A DNA stretch of 64,000 nt from Megachile rotundata (Eukaryota > Arthropoda > Insecta > Hymenoptera > Megachilidae), in NCBI RefSeq assembly GCF_050947335.1, contig NC_134991.1, positions 5,270,001-5,334,000 on the forward strand, in the 5' to 3' direction. Of this stretch, positions 47,040 through 61,090 are shown in pieces. The notes beneath the pieces are model-generated. The model was not told the origin of the DNA and did not search any database. It worked only from the letters and a program-made list of their open reading frames with translations. Position 1 is the first letter of the stretch. Each line of letters opens with the position of its first letter. The position numbers and the translations under genes are program-made.

Positions 47040-47535
47040 CTCAGATTCTCAGATTTCCATATTCCCACATTCCCACATTCCCACATTCAAACATTCCCAC
47101 ATTGCTACATTCTCACATTCCAATATTCCCACATTTTCACATTTCCATATTTCACCATTTTACCATTTCAATATTTCAAAATTCCCACATTTCTACATTT
47201 CACCATTTCAATATTTCAATATTTCCAGATTTCCACATTTCACCATTTCAATATTTCAATATTTCAATATTTCCACATTTCATCATTTCAATATTTCAAT
47301 GTTCTCACATTTCCACATTTCACCATTTCAATATTTCAATATTCCAACATTCCCACATTCCAACATTCCCAGATTCTCAAATTTCCAGAGTCCAGAATTT
47401 TTCAAACTTTCAAACTATTAAATATCTAAATTCTTAAATTGTAAGATTTTCACATCCCCAGATTTCCAAATTTCTCTATTCCCAAATTCTTAAATCATAT
47501 TCCCTATGTCTCTAAATTCTCAAATTCCCAAATTC
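47040..47535 (-). repeat. C/T-rich short repeats (ATTTCACC/ATTTCAAT)
   Basis: Repeats of TTCCACATTTCACCATTTCAATAT-type units (8-bp base), C-rich on the plus strand, grading into decayed repeats at the right. The 111-codon frame over it is low complexity. Confidence 0.85.
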
Positions 47536-49179
47536 GAGGTTTTGAACACTTCCAACCTATTTAAACTTGAACATAAAAAAATCCTAACAAACCAATAATA
47601 ATATAATACAAACAAACAACTTAACACTAAAACTACCAAATCGATCAAATGACCGTTCCACAAGTTTCTTATTATAATGTATACATTTTGTTAAAGTACA
47701 CTCCTTGAAATCAGCATTGATTTTCATCAAGGTAAAGAATAAACGTGTGTACTAATTTATGTTTTGTCGTTTGTTTATTTATTTTTTAACTTCATTTTTA
47801 ATCTCAGATTGAGTACACATTATATGTCGGTAGGTTTAGTGTTAATAAATGCTAAACAAAATTTAATAACAATAAATTGTAGCCAAAGAATCTTCTAAAC
47901 GCGAAAATTAATTTATCAAAACTCTTCAAAATCATATTATTCCATCTGAAGGAGCCTATTTCTATCAGTTTACTCTCCGCACGCTTTCCAAAATTTCCCA
48001 GCATCGCAAACGTAATCAACGCCGATAATCGCGGAGGTGGCTAGCAAAATGGAACAAGCGTTTGGCAAAGAAGGCGAGAGAAAATCAGGTCGAATCGCAG
48101 AGAATCGCGTAGTATCGTCAGAACGAAGCTGAAAACGTGGTTGAATGTGTTTGCAGTGGAGGCTGGGTTGGCTAGCAACGGGAATTGGTGGATCAAGCCG
48201 AATCCGCGGTTCTATGATTAAAATCTTCGAAACCCGATGGATGTCTGGAAGAAGTGGCAGTCCGTGTATCTGCCTTTGGAATTAATGCCATAGTTTCGCT
48301 GTGCAAACTTGCCGATGCTCGTCGGGATGCATCTTCATTCTGTTTCTTGTTTGCAGTGTTGGGTATCCTTCTTCGTTACGATCGCCGTCAAATATTTCTT
48401 CTACTGTTGCATTATGACGGTGGAATCGTTTGTTTCTTCTTTATGGAGATTGATGAAATACGGTGTGATGAATGGAAATCGAATTTTAAGCAATTATTGA
48501 ATGATCGTTGTACTCAGAAATGCATTGATATTAATATTTGTGGATTTTATTTTGCTAATTGTTGTGGCGATTATTGACTAATGTTATATGGTGCAATTGT
48601 GTAATTGAATAATTAGTGACAGAAGTTATATAAACTCCTCATATAATTGTACTGACATACATATAATGTATGATCCGACTATTTCAAGTTTTGAATTTTT
48701 GAAACACATTCATTCAAAAAAAATTGTCAATAAAGATCACATAAATTATAGTAGAATTTAATCTGTGTGTTAACACGTCTAACGTCACGTATTTATTTTC
48801 ATTTATAGTGATAATTTGTACATAACTGCATGAACACGAGAGATTGTGTGCACATGACAACAGCAGCCGCGGAAAATATGGAAGAAACGCGGTTCTGTTT
48901 TCGTGAAGAAAACTGCATTAGTAGCAGTTTACTTTTGTAACAAGTTCGTAGCTTTTTCATGCGGATTAAGTCGGCTAGTTACCAGTCACGAAGTTTTTCA
49001 ATCTTAACCGGATTTCTGCTGCCACGTTTTAACGTGGTACGATAAACAATGTTCTCGTAGTATTTCGTGGAGAGTGTGCATGTTAGCAAAATGTGGGTAA
49101 TGTTATCTGTACAAAAACATATTTTGTTAATATCAACACAAATTACTAAATGTATCAATTCCATGTATCAAATATAAAG

Positions 49180-49395
49180 TATCAGTGTCAAGCATCAATT
49201 TCACGTATCAAGTTTCACATATCAAGTTTCATATATCAAGTTTCAGATATCAAGTTTCACACATCAAGTTTCACATACCAAGTTTTACATATCAAGTTTC
49301 AGATATCAAGTTTTATACATATATCAAGTTTTACATATCAAGTTTCAGATATCAAGTTTTACATATAAAGTTTTACATCTCAAGTATCAAATACT
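49180..49395 (+). repeat. 15-bp minisatellite ATATCAAGTTTCACA
   Basis: About 13 copies. Unrelated in sequence to the ACGCGT arrays but of the same 15-bp period. Confidence 0.93.
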
Positions 49396-51169
49396 GAATA
49401 TCAAATATCAAAGACTAAACATAGAATATTATACATTCAGTACCAGATATTAAATATTAAGGATCATATATTGAATACTAAACATGCATAAAACATTGTC
49501 GAATTTTAAATTCCAAATACTAAGTCTCATTAATCCCAAAGTATTTAATATTCAGCTAATACAAGTACCAAAATAAATTTACCGACATATTAATTAACAA
49601 TAATTTGAAAAGAAATATCATCCGTTATATCCAAGTAACATATCAATGAAAAACTTGGTATTCAGATATCCGAAAGATAAAGAAGAAACAGCAGAAGTAT
49701 TTTCCGAGACGCGTGGTGTCATGGAGAAATTCCAGACATGAAAATTCCCGGAAACGGATACGTTTCCATTCCTTTGAGTCGACGGCGACCCTCCGGGTCT
49801 ATTTGACTGCATTGACGATTCGTCGGGTGTAGTTTATCGGGGCGAGCTCTCACCGGGCGAAACTTTCGACGAGTAATCCGTTACGAAAGTTATCGGGTGT
49901 AACGTGGACGGAATTTCCGTAAATACGGATAATCGAGAAACGTGCCGGCTCCTCTGTTTCCTGTTCTTCTTTTCCGGTGCTCTTTCATTCTCAGCCACGA
50001 TAGCCCGGTCCCGTAACCTCTCGATCGATACACTCTCGGATCTCTCGTGATAAAATGTGGGTCGTGAAGATTTTCGCGGTGAATCCAGTTCGAAAATTTG
50101 GTTACTCGCCAAATCTTTTCTTTACCGAAATAATCGAGATCTCGTGTATTTCAAAGCTTGAAAACATGGTCTATGACGAAGGAGGTAAATATTCCTGTAA
50201 ATAGGCGCATTTTTGTACATCTCTGAAGTTCTCTAAAAATCCCGATACATAAGAAAGTATCCTCAAATCGCTAGAAACCCCCGAGAAAATTTCCCGCGAA
50301 ATATCTCGTGTCTCAAAATCCCCGATGCGGTGCAAAATCAGCCTCCTCGAATGGAGGTTCTGAAAGCGTATTTCCACAAATTTTTTCAAATGTTCCCGCG
50401 CAGATAACAAGATTCCTAGCAGCCACTTGTCCTGAACACGTTTTAGAGACGTTATTTCCGCCTCGCAAGCTGTATCCGAAGATCCTCGTTCCGTGGAAAA
50501 AGAGGCACGAAGTTACCATGACCACGAGCCCGTGTTTTCCTTTATACCGTCAACGTAGAAACGTCACTCGGTCGATGGATAAGAGAAAATGTCTTTCCAC
50601 GAGGCGCACTTCCATCTCCTCCGGAGATATCGTCCGATTCTTGTGCAACGACGACGACGTGCTCTCCTCGACTTTTTCCTTTATTTCTGCCGCGCCTCAA
50701 TGAGCGGCTATTCATGAGCTATGGTATTTCGCTCAGGCTGTGACTTTGACATCGTCGAAGGTGAATCATATTCTTTCTCCTCGACGTCGTGGTACGACGA
50801 CGCTTTTCGTGACGCGGTTCTCTCGCGTTTCAGAGCTTTGAAGCGACACTGCTCGGGTAATTTACCGAGCGATTGTGTTCCTCTTTCGACGTGGCCGGTC
50901 GCAGACACTGATACTTTCAAACGAATACCTGAATGGAGAGCGGAAACGAATCCCTCTGCGCCATTTTTAATTATGATTCCACTGTTACGTACCCTCTGAC
51001 AGCGAATGGGATTGCAGGCCGTTCTAGTTTATGAAAGGTACAGTATTTTGTTACGCATATTCAGACATTATTATTTTTATAATAAGAGGAGGAGGTTTGG
51101 TGATAATTGCCTATGTGGATGTAGTGTAGGGGTCTGGGAAGGTATTTGGGGATAATGTGTGATGTGTGG

Positions 51170-51490
51170 CGATATTTGACGCATGGAGGTACGAGTGACA
51201 ACATGGTGATTTAACGCGTAGCGATTCGATGCGTACCGTTCGTGGTGATTTAACGTGTGGTAATTTAGCACTTGTTTGACGCGTGGTACATCAGCGTGGT
51301 GATTCAATGAGTGCTGACGTAACAACTAGTGATTCAATGCGTGGTTATTCAACGTGCGGTTACTCAACGCGTAGTTATTCAACGTGTAGTTACCTAACGC
51401 GTAGTTATTCAACGGGTGGTTATCTAACGTGCAGTTACTTAACGCGCAGTTATTAAATGTGTGAATATTTGACGTGTAGTAATTTGATGT
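51170..51490 (+). repeat. 15-bp minisatellite TTATTCAACGCGTAG, degenerate
   Basis: ACGCGT-bearing units related to the 23-26 kb arrays; the clearest part is 51335-51460. Confidence 0.8.
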
Positions 51491-52334
51491 ATGTAGTTGT
51501 AAAATTAAATTAAATTAAATTTGACGATGTTTGTAAAATTTCAACGCCATCGTAGAAATGATGTTTGAAAACCAAATTAATATTTCAAGGCAGAATTCTT
51601 TCCTCGCTCCGAATATTCCTTCTTTCGAGCTCTCTTTTAATTGTAAACTTTCATAGAGACGTTTGTGAACGCGCTTGATTTCGTTCCAGAGTTCGCAGTT
51701 AGAATTTACTTTCCAGCCAAATAAAACGAATTTCCATTTGGTTTCCTTTCGCTGGTCCACCGTCGGAACGGTCTTTTCTTGCTCACCTATCTTTGAGCCA
51801 GCACTAATTCTTTTTTCTCTTTGATACGAAGAATATTCTTTATTAGCATAATTCCACTGTCATGCTTTTGCACGATGTCTTTTATGTATATTTTTCACGG
51901 CGCATCGTTATTTCAACGAGAACACGTCAGTCAATCTCTAATTAAAGCTTGAGGACATCGATCGAAGGATACACGCATTAGGGGCATATGCAACTTTGTT
52001 ATTGACCGACCGCCAGTTGCCCTTGGTTTCATGGAAACTGACCTGATTTTCCCTTCGCGTTCTTCGTCAGATATTGACGTCAATTGACCTTTCACATCCT
52101 GGCCATTGCATCGTGTTGTATGCTTTAATACGGCTTTAGAGATGGATGTTGTTTCAACTAAATTGATGATGAAAGGAGGCTTCTCGCTATTGATATTTCA
52201 AGGCCATTCAAATACAATTTATGCACTTTGGAAATTTTTTAATTTCGGAATTGGGTCGAGAGCGAATTTGGGATTTTGGGGTTTGGGGATCTGGAGATCC
52301 GAGGATTTGGAAATTTGGGGACTTTTATATTTGA

Positions 52335-52530
52335 AGATGCAAGAATTGGAGAATGTGGGAATTGGGGAATGTGGGAATTGGGGAATGTGGGAATTGGGGA
52401 ATGTGGGAATTGGGGAATGTGGGAATTGGGGAATGTGTGGAATTGGGCAATGTGGGAATTGGGGAATGTGGGAATTGGGAAATGTGGGAATTGAGAAATG
52501 TGGGAATTGGGGAATGTAGGAATCTAGGAA
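52335..52530 (+). repeat. 16-bp minisatellite GGGAATTGGGGAATGT
   Basis: Twelve units, most identical in the first half. Same family and orientation as those at 33.9-40.4 kb. Confidence 0.95.
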
Positions 52531-53224
52531 CCTAGAAATCTACGAATGTACAATTCCACAAATCTAAAAATTTCAACCCCAAAAAATTTTATTATTTGAA
52601 TACATCTCTCCTCATAAATCTCACTACTACTGATTACGTGCAAATAACGAATCCCAATAATCCTCTCGTAATCCCATGCCTCAATTAACAACAAAATTTA
52701 ATCAGCACAAATTAAAAGTGATTAAATATAACGAACGAGTAGTCGTTTCTTTAATATTTTACTATAAAAATGATTGTAAGAGTGGATCAACTTTATTCCG
52801 GTAATATTAATCTGAAAAGTTCTCCCCATGTTCATGGCTGTTCGTAGCAACGAGAGAGAAGTTTGTTAAATAAAGTTCAACCTAATTCCAGGCCACATTG
52901 TAACAATTCCTGGTTCCGCTGAATTTGACCTGATTTTAGCTTGGCTCGTGAATCACTGACGTCAGATGGATCCTTCTTGAATCAAGCGTAAAATTAACAC
53001 CGCTTCCAGTTTGCTTTTCATTAAGCTACGTGTTATTAATACGACAGAATGTTGGAACGAAAATAACTTTCGGAATTAACTTTTTTTTTTTGTTGGACGT
53101 TAATGCTATATTCAACTGAAAATTAATCATGAATTTTACATTTCAAACACAAATTGCTATTTTAGGAGGGAAATTAGTAAACTTCAATATTTCTGCTGCA
53201 ATTTCAATTTAGAATATATCTAAT

Positions 53225-53905
53225 TTCCACGCGTTATATCGCCATTTCATGAATTTCATGCGTTATATTGTCACGCGTTAAATTTTTACAAAATTAGATT
53301 TCTACGCGTTAGATTTACACTTGTTTAATTTCCACGCGTTGTATCGCCGCGTGTCACCTTCCCTCGCGTTATATCGCCATTTCTTAAATTTCCACGCGTT
53401 ATATTGTCACGCGTTAAATTTCTGCAAAATTAAATTTCTACGCGTTAGATTTCGGCATGTTAAATTTCCACGCGTTGTATCGCCGCGGGTTACATTCCCT
53501 CGTGTTATATCGCCATTTCATAAATTTCCACGCATTATATTGTCACACGTTAAATTTTTGCAAAATTAAATTTCTACGCGTTAGATTTCGGCATGTTAAT
53601 TTTCCACGCGTTGTATCGCCGCGCGTTACACTCCCTCGCGTTATATTGCCATGTGTTATATTTCTACACGTTAGAGTTCTGTATGTTAGGAGTCTACGCA
53701 TTAAATTTTCTTATGTTAGGCTTCTGCGTGCTAGATTTCCACGCGTTAGGTTTCCACCCGTTATATCGTCAAATATTAAATTCTCTCATGTTATATCGCC
53801 ATGTGATTCGCACAGGCTGTATCGCCAAATAATAAATTTCACGCGTTGTGTCGTAATGTATTAGATTTCTGCACGTTGCGTCTCATGCGTTTGAATCCCT
53901 CGCGT
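53225..53905 (-). repeat. 15-bp ACGCGTT-type minisatellite with ~125-bp higher-order duplication
   Basis: Units such as TTCCACGCGTTATAT and CGCCGCGTGTCACC. A block beginning AAATTTCCACGCGTTGTATC recurs near 53327, 53463 and 53600, so a unit of about 136 bp has been tandemly copied. Confidence 0.85.
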
Positions 53906-55451
53906 TATATTGCCGTATCCATGATAACATCAATAATTAAATAAATTAATGTAGCACTGTTGAAGTCTTATATAAATTAATATTATATTTTGCATTTTGA
54001 ATACTTTCCTGCATATCAAATCCTAATTGCAACTAATATCATAGCAGAATATTCAGCATAGTACACATATCACTAATCGCTTGATTGATGGAGTTAAAAT
54101 AACTTTTGTTAGCAGATCTTCATTGTTAATTATGGACCACAGTATGACACTCACGGAACACGTATTTCGATTGAATCGAAATCGTTAAATCACGATCTTT
54201 ACCGCCAATGAAATCATGCGGTTATTATTTTAGCTCGGGAGAGGCGAATTTGAATTTAGTTACCGTGATCCTGGTAGATCTAATTAGGTGGTGACCAGCG
54301 GTATTCTGTCATATTACCGGTAGAATTGTTAATATTATTATTTTATGAAATTAAAGCGAGTACACGGCTTCATATCGTTAGCGTCGCTCGGACAATATGG
54401 CTCAGAACGTCGACAATTAATAATGACTAGCAAATGAACATACGTCAAACATTAACCGGTTGAATGTATTTAATACGAACGAGTGGAAGCAGAGAAAAAG
54501 CGGATAACGACTCAACATTTTACCTGTAGGCGAATTAACTCTGCAATGTATTATCCACAATTGCAAACTTTCAAATTCTTTCATATTTAAATTTTTAATG
54601 TCAAGTTTTCAATTTTTTGACCTTTCACATTATTGAATAGAGCTATTTGCAAAATTGAAAGATGGAATTTATCGAATCAAGCACATAAAAATTCCAAAAC
54701 AGTTATAGGATCGTTAAAAATCTGTGTTGAAAATCCGGTCTCAATTGCAGACAATACACGAGAAGCATTCAGTCCGATAATTAGAAAATTACCACTTTTC
54801 TTTCCTGTTCACTTTGTTCGCCAAAATCGATTAATCGGCGAACGCAAATGAAATGATTTTCTTGTCGCTGATGCGGTTCCTTTCACAACCCGGTCTAATT
54901 CCCGTTTACAGTCCTTTGCCGACCACCGATGACCCACTTCGTCCACGCAGATTCATACATGCGCGCGTACACACACTCGCCTCTATGCGACCGGCCACGT
55001 ACGCATGCACGTACAAAGGGATATTCACATGGCAGAACGTCTCGATGCACGGAAATGCAGCACTCTGCATGGTTCACGGAATGCATTTCTGTGATTGCCA
55101 TCAGACACGAGACCCGTTGCTCTTCGGAATGGAACGTGGATTCAGAGCTTGACTGGAAACGTATCTCGTTCGTCCTTCGGATCCTTTCTTCCCCCCTCTT
55201 TTTGCTCGCGTTTGTTCCCAAGGACCTCGAAATCCCGGCGTTAAACCTCCTCTTTTTGCTTCTTCTCGATAAAAATTCTTGTTTATTGATTCACGGAGAG
55301 AAAACACGCGGCGAAAAAAATAGGATGATCAAATATTTGCCTTACGAAATGTGATCAACATTTTTAGGTTCGGGGATATCTGCAGGTTTCTCGAGTATTA
55401 AATAGTATAGAGGAAAAATATTTCTTTTGTTTTGACAATGAATCTTATTAC

Positions 55452-55473
55452 GGTTAGGTTAGGTTAGATTAGG
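55452..55473 (+). repeat. short interstitial TTAGG tract
   Basis: GGTTAGGTTAGGTTAG followed by ATTAGG: about four TTAGG units, one with a substitution. TTAGG is the insect telomere repeat. Confidence 0.8.
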
Positions 55474-56999
55474 TGTAAAACTTAACCTTACAATTGTATG
55501 AGTAATTCTGGTATTTAACTTCTTGATACATTAACTGCCACATTGAAGCAATTTTCAATTGCAACCAGCAGTGTTTTAATTTTATAATAAATTTTATCAA
55601 ATATTTTCACAATATCTTATTACATTTATTGTCCATGGACTATGTAATTAATACGAGAATTTTGGATTAGAACAGTGAAAAAATTTTTAATAATACAAGA
55701 TCAATGTAGTGTTAGATCAATATAGAAACTTAAGAGTCATATACATACATGTTACGAGTCATATATGTGTGACGTGGCAGTCAACGTGGTAATAATTCAG
55801 TCAGTGAAATGAAATAATTGTAAGACAATTAAGCAACTGAATTTCGTGTCCGATGAGTTTATGTGTAGGGGGTGAATCGAAGTGGGGGACAGATTTTCCA
55901 TATGAACGGATCGAAAGGTTGCACGCTTCTCTACATACTAGACATATGAAACCCGATCGTAAAAAATTAATGGTCTGGAAAGCGGAAGTGTGTCTGCCCT
56001 CGTAGGCTATACGTCGATGTATGAGGTTGTTGCACCGTTCGAACTTTGCCACGGAAAACACTGTTCAGAAATAATTCGAACCGCCACAGTACACATCATG
56101 TATATGTGTGTATATACATATACACGCATAGTACGTACAGTACACTATAATAGTATTTATTAAAAATATACAATTTTTATACTGAACAATACTGCTCTAT
56201 TTCATATTAAATACGTATCGACCATTCGGTAATATTTGGCATTAGGAGAGTAGGACATATTTGATTACAATTGCAGCATATTTGATTGCAATTAGGCCGT
56301 ATTTGGCTACAATTACAACATACGCTATTTCTCTGTGGTACATTTGATACATGTAAATTCATTTGATTTACTGTCGTAATTACAATCGCGTATTTTTATC
56401 AATTTGTTAATTTTTTATGGATCTCACGGGACAACACACGCGACAGTTTCAATGAACATCATGTGACACCACAGTGCCCTTGAAATCTAATCGAGCTAAA
56501 CCGCAACCCTCTGTCGTGACCGAGATTGCGGTTTAGTGGCATGCACACGACCGCTCCGAGTCCATTCCTGACAGCACTTATACACGGTAAGAAGGACAAA
56601 GACGCTCGATTATCCAGCAAATCGATGAAAAATACGATCGGACAACGGTACCGGCACTGTTCATTCTTCAACGTCGCGACGGTGCGTGAAAACGATACTT
56701 CAACGGATTTGGATGTCGTTAACTCGCTGAAACCTTTCGACTAATGTCTTCGACATTTTCATCAATGAAACTTCTTTGTTTTTTAAATAGAAAGGTACTC
56801 TGAGTGATGGGTACGTTAGGTTATATTGAAAAATTGACAAATGAGAATTTTAGATTTTTCAGATTAATTTCTGGATTACAAAGTTATATTTAGATCATCA
56901 GTGACTCAGGTTATTAGATTCTTAAATTTGTTGACTGTAATTTCTAAAGTCGTTTGAATCTTTAATTAGAGTATCAGATTCGTAAATTCTGATGTTCTT

Positions 57000-57330
57000 A
57001 AAATTGTAAATTTCCTAATCTTAGGATTCCTAAATTCTGGAGTCAAATTTCCAAATTTCTAAATTCTCAGATAACTTCTCAGATTCCCAAGTGTTGCAAT
57101 TTCCAGATCTCCGAATTTTTTAATCTCTGAATTCTTGAGAACTTGAAGTTCCTAAAACCTCCCTTTTCCAAAGTTCCAAATCTCTAAATCTCCAAATTCC
57201 CAATTCTACAAATTCCCAAACTTCCAAACCCCTAAACTATCAAACTTCTAAATATCCAAATTTGCAAAGTACCTTCAAAGTACCTCAAAATCCCCAAATT
57301 TCCAAACCTTCAAATTTCCAAAGTTCGCAA
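57000..57330 (-). repeat. decayed C-rich counterpart of the 16-bp family
   Basis: Irregular CCAAATTTCTAAATTC-like units; the complement resembles the G-rich 16-mers elsewhere. Confidence 0.55.
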
Positions 57331-58329
57331 CGATGAAATTACTAGGTCAATATCTATCTCTAGCTCCCAATCCCAAAATTGCATATAAATATTAATTGTT
57401 TGACACACGATTCGATCAATGAATACCGCCGCCAACGAAGTTATTTCTGTCGGAATATTCGCTCGCGAATGAACCGTACCGCGAATCGTAATATTTCGGG
57501 CATCATTTGTGTTTGAACAGCGAGACTGTCCGGAAGGTCGATCGAAAAAGCGGCGTTCAAATTCGTCGGCGAGAAAATTAATGAAACGAAACGCGATTAT
57601 CGGGACGCACGGTTTTTACCAGGCATCGAAATCACCGGACGCGATCTCAAGTGCATGCGAAAAAACAAGCGCGTTTAACGAGAGTATTATGCAAACGCGG
57701 GAATTACGATGTTCAAAAATTACGAGCATCCGTTGGAATTATATTAAAAAACGGTTCGACGGTGGACGACGGAGGGTGGAAAAAAGCAATCGTTTGCGGA
57801 CGAATTACGATATTTCCCTGGATTCGACAAACGACGGGAACGAGCACCATTTTGTTGAACGCTCGATCGTTCTTCGGGCGAGCGTGCGAAAATATGAATA
57901 AACGCTTCGTACAAAGGACCGACGCTGATGGCGTGGAACATTAATTAATTTACCGCGTGTAACGCCTCGGAATCGGACATTATCGCGTTAATAATTCGGT
58001 TGCCACGTGATTTTATAACCGCAGCGTTCGTTGCCACTGCGATAATGAGCTGCCGCTAATAATAAATTGATGTATCGATTACCGGATGGTTAAACGAAAA
58101 GAGTTTCAACATAGGTTCGTGGAGTCTTATATAGATATATTATGGTTAAATAAATTTTGGATATACAATATATGCACGTGTTATAGCACGTGTTATACTT
58201 TTGTGGAATTCACATGTGTTAGGTACGGAATCAATATTGAATTGCTGTTAGACACGCGTTATATTTCCTTCTGGGTTTTCCTCGCGTTATATCGCCACTT
58301 TTGGAGATTTGCAAACTTTGGAATCGTGG

Positions 58330-58830
58330 TTTGAAAGATTGGGATTCTGAGATTTGGGGATTTAGGGATCAGCAGATTTAGAAATTTAGGGTTTTAGGAA
58401 TGTGGAGATTTAGTGATTTGTGGATCTAGGAAGGTGAAGAAACTTTGGTATTTGGATTTGAGAGTTTGGGATTTTAAGATTTGGGGATTTTGGGATCAGC
58501 AGATTTAGGAATTTGGAGTTTTAGGGATGTGGAGATTTAGAAATTTGTGGATCTAGGAAGGTGGAGAAAATTTGGTATTTGGATTTGAGAGTTTGGGGTT
58601 TTGAGATTTGGGGATTTAGGGATCAGCAGACTTAGGAATTTGGGGTTTAGGGATGTGGAGATTTAGGGATTTGTGGATCTGGGAGCATGGAGAAACTTTG
58701 GTATCTGGATTTGAGAGTTTGGGATTTTGAGATTTGGGGATTTAATGATCAGCAGATTTAGAAATTTGGGCTTTTAGGGTTCTGGAGATTTAGGGACTCG
58801 TAGATCTGAGAAGATGGAGTTTGGTTCTTC
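58330..58830 (+). repeat. four copies of a ~127-bp higher-order repeat
   Basis: GATCAGCAGATTTAG recurs at 58367, 58494, 58621 and 58747. Each unit can be read as eight ~16-bp monomers of the G-rich family. Confidence 0.92.
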
Positions 58831-59704
58831 AAGTACTTCAGAAAAAATTCTAATTTTTAAAGACAAGTTTACAGCATAATGGTTAACTACGATTACTATG
58901 GTCTGAAAAATATGGTGCCCTAAGTTTGGTTTTTTCCCAACATCATGTGCACTTTAAACAGTTTAAGTAACTGTATAGTACGACGTTACAGTAACGTCTG
59001 ATTCGATGTCATAAGCCGAGGGGTTAAAAGACTGTTGACGTCTTGCAAAAATACAAGTTTTACCCACGTTCCACAGAATTACATAATTGAAGTTTAACCA
59101 TAGCTCGAGGAAAGTTTTAAGCGCTATTAAACCTCGATTACAAACTAGGAATATAACAACATAATGCATGCATACTATACGCCATTCACGCAATATCCCG
59201 CATGAACGTTATTTTAAAATCTTGTGTGAAGTTCAGGCTTGTAATTTGAAGCATGCGATTATATTAATTGTTAAAGGAAATTAGAACTTTTGTCGCTGTA
59301 GTATAAAAATGCGAATATGTAGAATTTTAATAGGTGATCCATAATTTTTAATTTTAATGTGTCGTTTAATAGTTTCAATTTTTCAAACCGACACCCATGA
59401 TCCACGTTTTCCGGGCAATAAAGCAAGTCGATTTCACCAGCAGCGCTCGGAAGCTTCGTCAAAGTTTCATTTATGCGAGACGGTTAAAAGCGAGCTTTTC
59501 AGTTTTAATGTTCCTCTAAAATTCATGCACTAAATTTCCTGCTGCTAATTGCAAATTATGCACAATATACCGCAGAAATTTTTTAACTCTGTCAGGCAAA
59601 CTTTTTGTTTTTGATCGTACCATCACTTTATTCTATTTGTATTTTCATTTTTGCTCTTTTTTGCGCGGGATAGTTCCGCAAACTGCAGTTTGAAATTTTT
59701 AACC

Positions 59705-59945
59705 TCATTTAGGAATAAACGATTATAGATTATTTTTTAATTGCAAAATTAAATGTAATTTTTGGTTAAATGATTTTTAACTTTGTTTAGGAATAAATGA
59801 TTATATTATAGATTGTTTTTAATTGCAAATTTAAATGCAATTATTAATTAAATGATTTTTAATCTTGTTTAGGAATAAACGATTATATTATAAATTATTT
59901 TTAATCACAAATTCAAATGTAATTATTAAGTCAATAATTTTATGC
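59705..59945 (+). repeat. three tandem copies of a ~80-bp AT-rich unit
   Basis: AGGAATAAACGATTATA-like starts at 59711, 59789 and 59871, each followed by TTTTTAATTGCAAA and TTAAATGATTTTTAA. Confidence 0.85.
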
Positions 59946-60729
59946 ATATTTTATACACAAACTCGTTGGATTCTAAGTTGATTTTAATTTAATAATTCAA
60001 TTTTAAAATGTGTTATTGTATCGAAAAGTAAAGAATATAGTTCTCGGATTGTACACTGTAATCTAAATTTCAAATAGAATTCCACAAATCCTCCGATTGA
60101 TTATTTTTCGGCACGCAAAATAAACAAGGATTTCCCTCAAGATTTCGCTCACTTTTCTTCTGGAAGAAAATGCGAGCCAACTGTAGCCGTGAAATATACA
60201 CTATCCTATTACCAGTGTTAACAGAGTAGAACCGGAACGGGATACAGAGAGAAAGCAGAGGGGTTGGAAATCTGAATTCACTACATGCCTCTCCGTTTTG
60301 TTATGCTAATGATGTTGTGTCCCCCTCTTTTCTGGTCGACCGTTTCATCCCCCGTGATTCTTTCACCGTACACCAACCGTTCGAGTCTTCTTACACGTCT
60401 CCCTTTCATTCCTGTGCTCACATTTTCACCAGATTATTGCCAAGCGTGTGCCACCTCTAAATCGAATATTAATGACCAAAAATGAGACTGGTTCATCCGC
60501 GGTGTACGATCCTGTTCCCTGAGTGGATCGTTTCAAACGTTGTTTATAGAATTGTTTCGAGAAACGTGTTTCGAATTCGCCAATATTTACGGTCTAACAT
60601 CCTGAGTATATTCGCGAAACGGGATACTGGATGGTTTGTTAAGACTCGGAGATATTCGACTTTTATACTAAATGGTTAAGTTTGGAATTTTTTAGTGTTT
60701 TTAGTTTGACATGGGGAATGTAGTTATGT

Positions 60730-61090
60730 GACGTAAGGTGTTATTTGAGGATTTGGAGGGGGAATTTCTGTAGTTTAAGGATTTGGGGATTAGGGATTTG
60801 GGAGATTTGGGATTTGGGAGATTTGGGATTTGGGAGATTTGGGATTTGGGAGATTTGGGATTTGAGAGATTTGGGATTTGGAATGAGTGGAATTAGGGGA
60901 ATTTGGGATTTGGGGTAAGTGGAATTTGGTATGAGTGGAATTAGGGGAATTTGGGATTTAGAATTTGGCAATTTTAGAATTCAATAATTCAAGGATTTAG
61001 AGATTTAGGGATTCGGAGATCTGGGAATTTGGGGATTTGGGAATCTGGGGAATTTGGGGACTACAGAAATTTGGAGACTACGGAATTTGG
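60730..61090 (+). repeat. 16-bp minisatellite GGGATTTGGGAGATTT
   Basis: About five near-perfect units (about 60790-60875), then diverged G-rich copies to 61090. Confidence 0.9.

Noticed and set aside
50308..50703. 131-codon plus-strand frame with overlapping minus-strand frames
   Set aside because: No domain or splice logic; opposite-strand frames are equally long, as expected for locally GC-rich DNA.
57509..57901. 130-codon plus-strand frame, Arg/Ser-rich
   Set aside because: Composition reflects local base bias; an overlapping frame is open over the same bases, and no family is recognised.
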